This document shows positions 60,580 to 64,000 of a stretch of DNA of 64,000 nt, piece after piece. Location of the stretch: positions 522,047 to 586,046 of the forward strand of contig NZ_VOQF01000005.1 in assembly GCF_007994985.1 (NCBI RefSeq), read 5' to 3'. Every line of letters starts with the position of its first letter. Positions within the stretch are counted from its first letter, which is position 1. Under the pieces are notes generated by a model. The model did no database searches, was not told the origin of the DNA, and saw only the letters and a program-made list of their open reading frames with translations. The stretch comes from Metabacillus litoralis. Its GTDB lineage: Bacteria > Bacillota > Bacilli > Bacillales > Bacillaceae. A program made the translations under genes and the position numbers.

Positions 60580-60600
60580 TTATATTTCTCTCCTTTTTAA

Positions 60601-61104
60601 TTAAACGCTTTCATTTGTGATACTTTGTTTAATGTCAATAATTTGAGCGAGATGTCGTTTCTCATGATAGCCGATAAATTCAATCCACTGCTTAAGGGAC
60701 AACTCTTTGAAAAATGGATGCTTGAACCTGCTTGTTGTTAAGTCTTTTTCAGAAGGAATCGAATCAATCAGCTGAAGTAATTGATTTCTAGATTGTGATA
60801 GAGAAGCTAAGATGTTCTGCTTTTCTATAATTTCGGTTGATGGTGAGATTGTGTCAGGTGCTGTTCTTTTCTGTGAGCGATCTAGCGTTAAAGCTAGTGG
60901 TTTGTCTGGAAGGTGATCTTGCTCTGGAAGTGTTAACATATAGGCAATTGCTCGTGTGATCTCAAGCTCTGTTTTTAATAAATGATCAAGCACTTGGGCG
61001 ATACTCCATGAATACTCCGTTTGTTTCTCATTAAATAAGTGCTCAGGAATATCTTTAACAGTGTTTACTACCTCTTTCCGGGTTTCTTCAAGCTGTAAAA
61101 TCAT
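60601..61104 (-). CDS. DinB-family four-helix protein
   Basis: 167 residues; a WSIAQVLDHLLKTE segment (about 30-43) and YHEKRHLAQI near the C-terminus carry the three histidines of the DinB metal site (residues about 40, 144 and 148). DinB-like proteins include bacillithiol-linked transferases, but this one cannot be assigned. ATG 61104 follows AAGGAGG. Downstream of it lies the SGNH gene on the same strand. Confidence 0.8.
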   Translation of the reverse strand: MILQLEETRKEVVNTVKDIPEHLFNEKQTEYSWSIAQVLDHLLKTELEITRAIAYMLTLPEQDHLPDKPLALTLDRSQKRTAPDTISPSTEIIEKQNILASLSQSRNQLLQLIDSIPSEKDLTTSRFKHPFFKELSLKQWIEFIGYHEKRHLAQIIDIKQSITNESV

Positions 61105-61287
61105 TATTTTCCTCCTTATTTATTCGTATTGTTTTTATTAAAAAGAGCTTGTCTAACTAGTAACTATTATACTATAAAGAAAATCCAATTCTTGTCATAT
61201 TTATTCTACAAATTTCGCAATCTATTTTGTGGATGCATGTGATAAACTATCAGAGTTAAATTATTGAAACGTATGGAGGAAAATCAT

Positions 61288-62196
61288 ATGGATAGATCAA
61301 GACTTTATCCACTGTTAGCGTTAATAATTGGTGTTCTTGCTGTTTCAACATCTGCTATATTTGTTAAGCTAACATCGGCGCCGGCACCTGTAATCGCTTT
61401 TTATCGTTTATTTTTTTCTACTATACTTATCGCACCATTCTTTTTTATGAAAAATATAAGAGAAGTAAAGCTAATGACGAAAAAAGACTGGATTTACTCT
61501 ATAATTGCTGGGGTATTTTTAGCTTTTCATTTTATTTTATGGTTTGAATCACTTAACTTTACATCTGTTGCAAGTTCCGTTGTTCTTGTAACATTACAGC
61601 CTTTGTTTGCCTTTATTGGTACGTATTTATTTTTTAAAGAAAAAGTCTCGAAAATAGCGTTATTTAGTGGAGCACTGGCTATAAGTGGAAGTGTCATTAT
61701 AAGCTGGGGTGATTTTAAAATAAGCGGACTAGCTTTACTTGGGGATATTTTAGCGTTAGCGGCATGTGCAATGATTACGGCTTACTTATTGTTTGGACAG
61801 GGAATCAGGAAGCGTCATTCGTTAGGTCTCTACACATTCATTGTTTATGGAATAAGTTCGATTACATTGCTTTTTTATTGTTTATTACTACAATATCCTC
61901 TTGCACCATATCCAGTATCTGATTGGTACTATTTCCTATTGCTAGCGATTGTTCCTACATTATTGGGGCACTCTTTATTTAATTGGTCGTTAAAATGGGT
62001 AAGTACGAATACTATTTCGATTATGATTTTATTCGAACCAGTAGGAGCAATTGCTCTAGCCTACTATTTACTAGATGAAAAAGTATTTCTGACGCAAATA
62101 ATAGGAAGCACTGTTATTATGATTGGAATCTTGTTATTTTTGCTTGAAAAGCACGTAATAAAACGATCGTCGAAAGTTTTGAAGCCTGCTAGCTAA
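61288..62196 (+). CDS. EamA/DMT-superfamily transporter
   Basis: 302 residues with ten membrane helices in two EamA repeats (about 8-140 and 155-295). Family members export amino acids, nucleobases or other metabolites; the substrate is not visible. ATG 61288 follows GGAGG at eight bases, better than the upstream start at 61264. Convergent with the peptidase gene; their ends overlap by four bases in a shared terminator. Confidence 0.88.
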   Translation: MDRSRLYPLLALIIGVLAVSTSAIFVKLTSAPAPVIAFYRLFFSTILIAPFFFMKNIREVKLMTKKDWIYSIIAGVFLAFHFILWFESLNFTSVASSVVLVTLQPLFAFIGTYLFFKEKVSKIALFSGALAISGSVIISWGDFKISGLALLGDILALAACAMITAYLLFGQGIRKRHSLGLYTFIVYGISSITLLFYCLLLQYPLAPYPVSDWYYFLLLAIVPTLLGHSLFNWSLKWVSTNTISIMILFEPVGAIALAYYLLDEKVFLTQIIGSTVIMIGILLFLLEKHVIKRSSKVLKPAS

Positions 62197-62210
62197 AAGT
62201 TTGCAGGCTT
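62182..62210. terminator. Bidirectional terminator within the two converging gene ends
   Basis: AAGCCTGC and GCAGGCTT pair around a 13-base loop that contains both stop codons. Confidence 0.65.
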
Positions 62211-63332
62211 ATTTAGTGATTGTTTCTTAGCGTCTTTCACATATAATTTTTGTAACTCCTCTATTGTAAAACCTGTTGCAGTACTAAATCCTTTTTCAAA
62301 ATCATTAACCTTTGCTGTTTCTTCAATAATTGTTTTAATAATAGATTCCCCGTACTGATTCACTATGAACTGAATGGCATAATAGCTTTGAGTGTAAACA
62401 TCAAAGTCATTTAAGCGGAATTTCTCCCAATCATTATGTGTAACTAGCTTCTTGAAATCAGCTTCTTCAAATGGAAAATACCTGTGATCAACATTATACA
62501 TTCCAACATACTCGGCAACTCCTTCGTGAAACCAAAGGGGAATTCGATAAACATATAATCCTTGCTCCTTAACAAAAGCTTGAAGTCGATAATGGGTATA
62601 TTCATGCATAATTGTGCTGCTAAAATAAAACGACTGTGGCATCTCATCTGAAAGGATGGATGGTAAATCAGTAATTGCCACACCGATTATATCGTTAGGA
62701 TCATCAAAATAACCTATTGTTTGCTTTAATGACGTCTTTTCGTAAAGCTCATCAGTAGAAGAATGAAGAATTAAATCAATTTCATTATCATTTATAGGTC
62801 CGAATAGATCTGTTGTTACTTGATCAGCTTTATTCAAAACATCTTTAATAATTGGGAGCAGCTCTTTTTCATGATTTTGATAATAGATGGTTACATTTTT
62901 GTGGGTAGCTCTTTTTTTATCTTTTTTCATCTTATTATAATCTGTAGTTGATGTATTGTTTGTTTGGAGGGGAAGTGTATATAGTTCTAGTTTTTCTTTA
63001 ATTGTAAGGTTTTGACCGAACTCAGTGGAAATAATCAAATTGACCGAAAAAAAATAAAAAGATACAACAAAAGAAATCAAAGTTAGTAATGAAACAGAAA
63101 GTCCACCTGAGATTTCTTTGAAAAATAAAAATTTGAAATTTCCCCTAGAACGAATCATTCTGAAAATTAGGTAACAAAGCAATCCAAATGTGCAAGCGAT
63201 CAAAAAGGAGCTAATAACAAGACTAACCTTAATCGAAAATAGTATATAGAAAAAAAGTGAAATCATTAACATAAATATCATGTAACAAAGAAATTGAATG
63301 ATCTTTTTGCAAACCTTTTTTAAAATGGTCAA
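62193..63332 (-). CDS. Membrane protein with gluzincin-type zinc peptidase domain
   Basis: 379 residues: three membrane helices at the N-terminus (about 10-35, 36-60, 78-102), then an extracytoplasmic domain with HEYTH (243-247) and HEGVAEY (269-275), the zinc-binding HExxH and downstream Glu of the MA-clan metallopeptidases. Active outside the cell is likely; substrate unknown. ATG 63332 has AGGAGG-like bases before. Convergent with the EamA gene. Confidence 0.85.
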   Translation of the reverse strand: MTILKKVCKKIIQFLCYMIFMLMISLFFYILFSIKVSLVISSFLIACTFGLLCYLIFRMIRSRGNFKFLFFKEISGGLSVSLLTLISFVVSFYFFSVNLIISTEFGQNLTIKEKLELYTLPLQTNNTSTTDYNKMKKDKKRATHKNVTIYYQNHEKELLPIIKDVLNKADQVTTDLFGPINDNEIDLILHSSTDELYEKTSLKQTIGYFDDPNDIIGVAITDLPSILSDEMPQSFYFSSTIMHEYTHYRLQAFVKEQGLYVYRIPLWFHEGVAEYVGMYNVDHRYFPFEEADFKKLVTHNDWEKFRLNDFDVYTQSYYAIQFIVNQYGESIIKTIIEETAKVNDFEKGFSTATGFTIEELQKLYVKDAKKQSLNKPANF

Positions 63333-63485
63333 AGCATCCTCCTAAAGGTTCTTTTAAATGATATCTATGAAGGATTCACGCAAAAAATAACATCATAAAA
63401 ATTCTTGAATTATAAAAGTACGTCTTAATAAAAATTGTTACTACAATACAACAACTGTTTAGAAAAGAAATTTTCTTAATCATAG

Positions 63486-63513
63486 AAAAAACGCTATGCA
63501 AAAGCACAGCGCT
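63486..63513 (-). terminator. Terminator of the small membrane protein gene
   Basis: On the minus strand GCGCTGTGC and GCATAGCG arms (two mismatches) end in TTTTTTC. Confidence 0.7.
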
Positions 63514-63515
63514 GG

Positions 63516-63704
63516 TTAAATTTGTTGATAGAAAATTGAAGATAAATGAGCAAAGGTAAATCCTAATGGTATGCTTAAAATAAGTGGCAGACCTTGAACT
63601 GGACCTTCCTCATTGCTTATTCGGATTGCTTCCTTATATCCATAGGAAAAATGAAAGATTGATAATGAAAGTGATAATAACATAATTGCATAAGATATAC
63701 TCAT
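63516..63704 (-). CDS. Small membrane protein, 62 aa
   Basis: ATG 63704 is preceded by GGAGGAG at a good distance, better than the upstream start at 63728. Two membrane segments (about 3-22 and 40-58) with a charged loop. Own terminator. Family unknown. Confidence 0.65.
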   Translation of the reverse strand: MSISYAIMLLSLSLSIFHFSYGYKEAIRISNEEGPVQGLPLILSIPLGFTFAHLSSIFYQQI

Positions 63705-63912
63705 CGTTTCTCCTCCGCTTTTATACAATCTAGTTCTTCTATTAGTAGTAAATGTATAAGGAGTGAAAAATATGATAGTTTTTTGAAAGTTTTCCTACTA
63801 GATTTACAATTTTTTTACTAGTACTATTATTTTCTATTAAAGGAAGATAGAGATGAAGAGAAGAAACGTTCTGAGTACATCTTATTCGCAAAATAAAAAC
63901 CCTAGCATCTAG

Positions 63913-64000
63913 GTGAACTGCACCCCAATTGTTAGAAACCATCTAACAATCGGAGGTGCAGTTTTTCTATGGCCAAATTTTCTACAGAAGATAAATTACA
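63913..64000 (+). mobile_element. Left end of an IS3-like insertion sequence
   Basis: TGAACTGCACCCC opens what looks like a terminal repeat. An inner inverted repeat (ACTGCACC...TTGTTAG with CTAACAA...GGTGCAGT, 63917-63963) precedes ATG 63969, which starts MAKFSTEDKL, the usual opening of IS3/IS150-type orfA HTH proteins. The rest is beyond the window. Confidence 0.7.

Noticed and set aside
63742..63942. 66-residue minus-strand frame at the right edge
   Set aside because: It crosses the IS end and has no ribosome site or recognisable product.

Overview
The window looks like a chromosomal segment of an AT-rich, endospore-type Bacillaceae. The reasons are the AT-rich base composition, AGGAGG-like ribosome binding sites, frequent TTG/GTG starts, and many genes with Bacillus subtilis counterparts (ywaF, yocH, htpG, hxlRAB, yesMN-type regulators, the yrk sulfur genes, carD, cgoX). 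Several families of intergenic repeats of the kind scattered through Bacillaceae genomes are also present. No prophage or plasmid backbone is visible. An IS element starts at the right edge.

Layout. 1-12 kb is ordinary core: a partial secreted/helical protein, YwaF, a YdjM-type membrane hydrolase, an AraC/GyrI-like regulator, the WalR-type cell wall gene yocH, htpG behind a CIRCE operator, a nitrilase plus acetyltransferase pair, and the hxlR/hxlAB formaldehyde-fixing (RuMP) module. 12-38 kb is one carbohydrate locus. A minus-strand set (MCP-like membrane protein, YesM-type kinase, YesN-type regulator) faces a plus-strand YtfQ-YtfR-YtfT-YjfF type furanose ABC importer. Four very large secreted proteins carrying GH43 five-bladed propellers follow, with LamG, Ig-like and CBM42 (AbfB) modules. 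Three of the four end in an LPxTAT sorting signal of the class D sortase type. The picture is outside-the-cell trimming of an arabinofuranose- or galactofuranose-containing polymer, import of the furanose sugar, and a dedicated sensor.

38-48 kb is a persulfide/sulfane sulfur detoxification region. A broken CoA-disulfide reductase-rhodanese gene is followed by two tandem copies of a block TusA-rhodanese / DsrE / rhodanese-MBL persulfide dioxygenase / TusA / TauE. In the second copy the DsrE gene is reduced to a deletion remnant. Between the two copies lie a CstR-type repressor (Cys31, Cys60), more TusA, DsrE and rhodanese genes, and a series of TACCC-N4-GGGTA palindromes that look like its operators. 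A previously easy-to-miss 58-codon TTG-start gene with paired cysteines sits on the other strand.

48-64 kb holds a tRNA-Ala(GGC) next to a perfect 20-bp inverted repeat, an Mrr-type restriction protein with an added HTH, a small piece resembling 16S rRNA, CarD, a three-gene operon (thiamine-binding protein, MscS, DUF2188), a heterodimeric ABC exporter, coproporphyrinogen oxidase CgoX, a 28-residue-repeat secreted protein, a fourth LPxTAT-anchored protein (SGNH hydrolase), DinB, EamA, a membrane gluzincin peptidase, a small membrane protein and the IS3-like left end.

The two most interesting systems are the furanose sensing/import/anchored hydrolase locus, with its MCP whose CheA/CheW-binding tip is degenerate, and the duplicated, decaying persulfide cluster with its own palindromic operator set. 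All function calls rest on reading motifs by eye; no database search was run.
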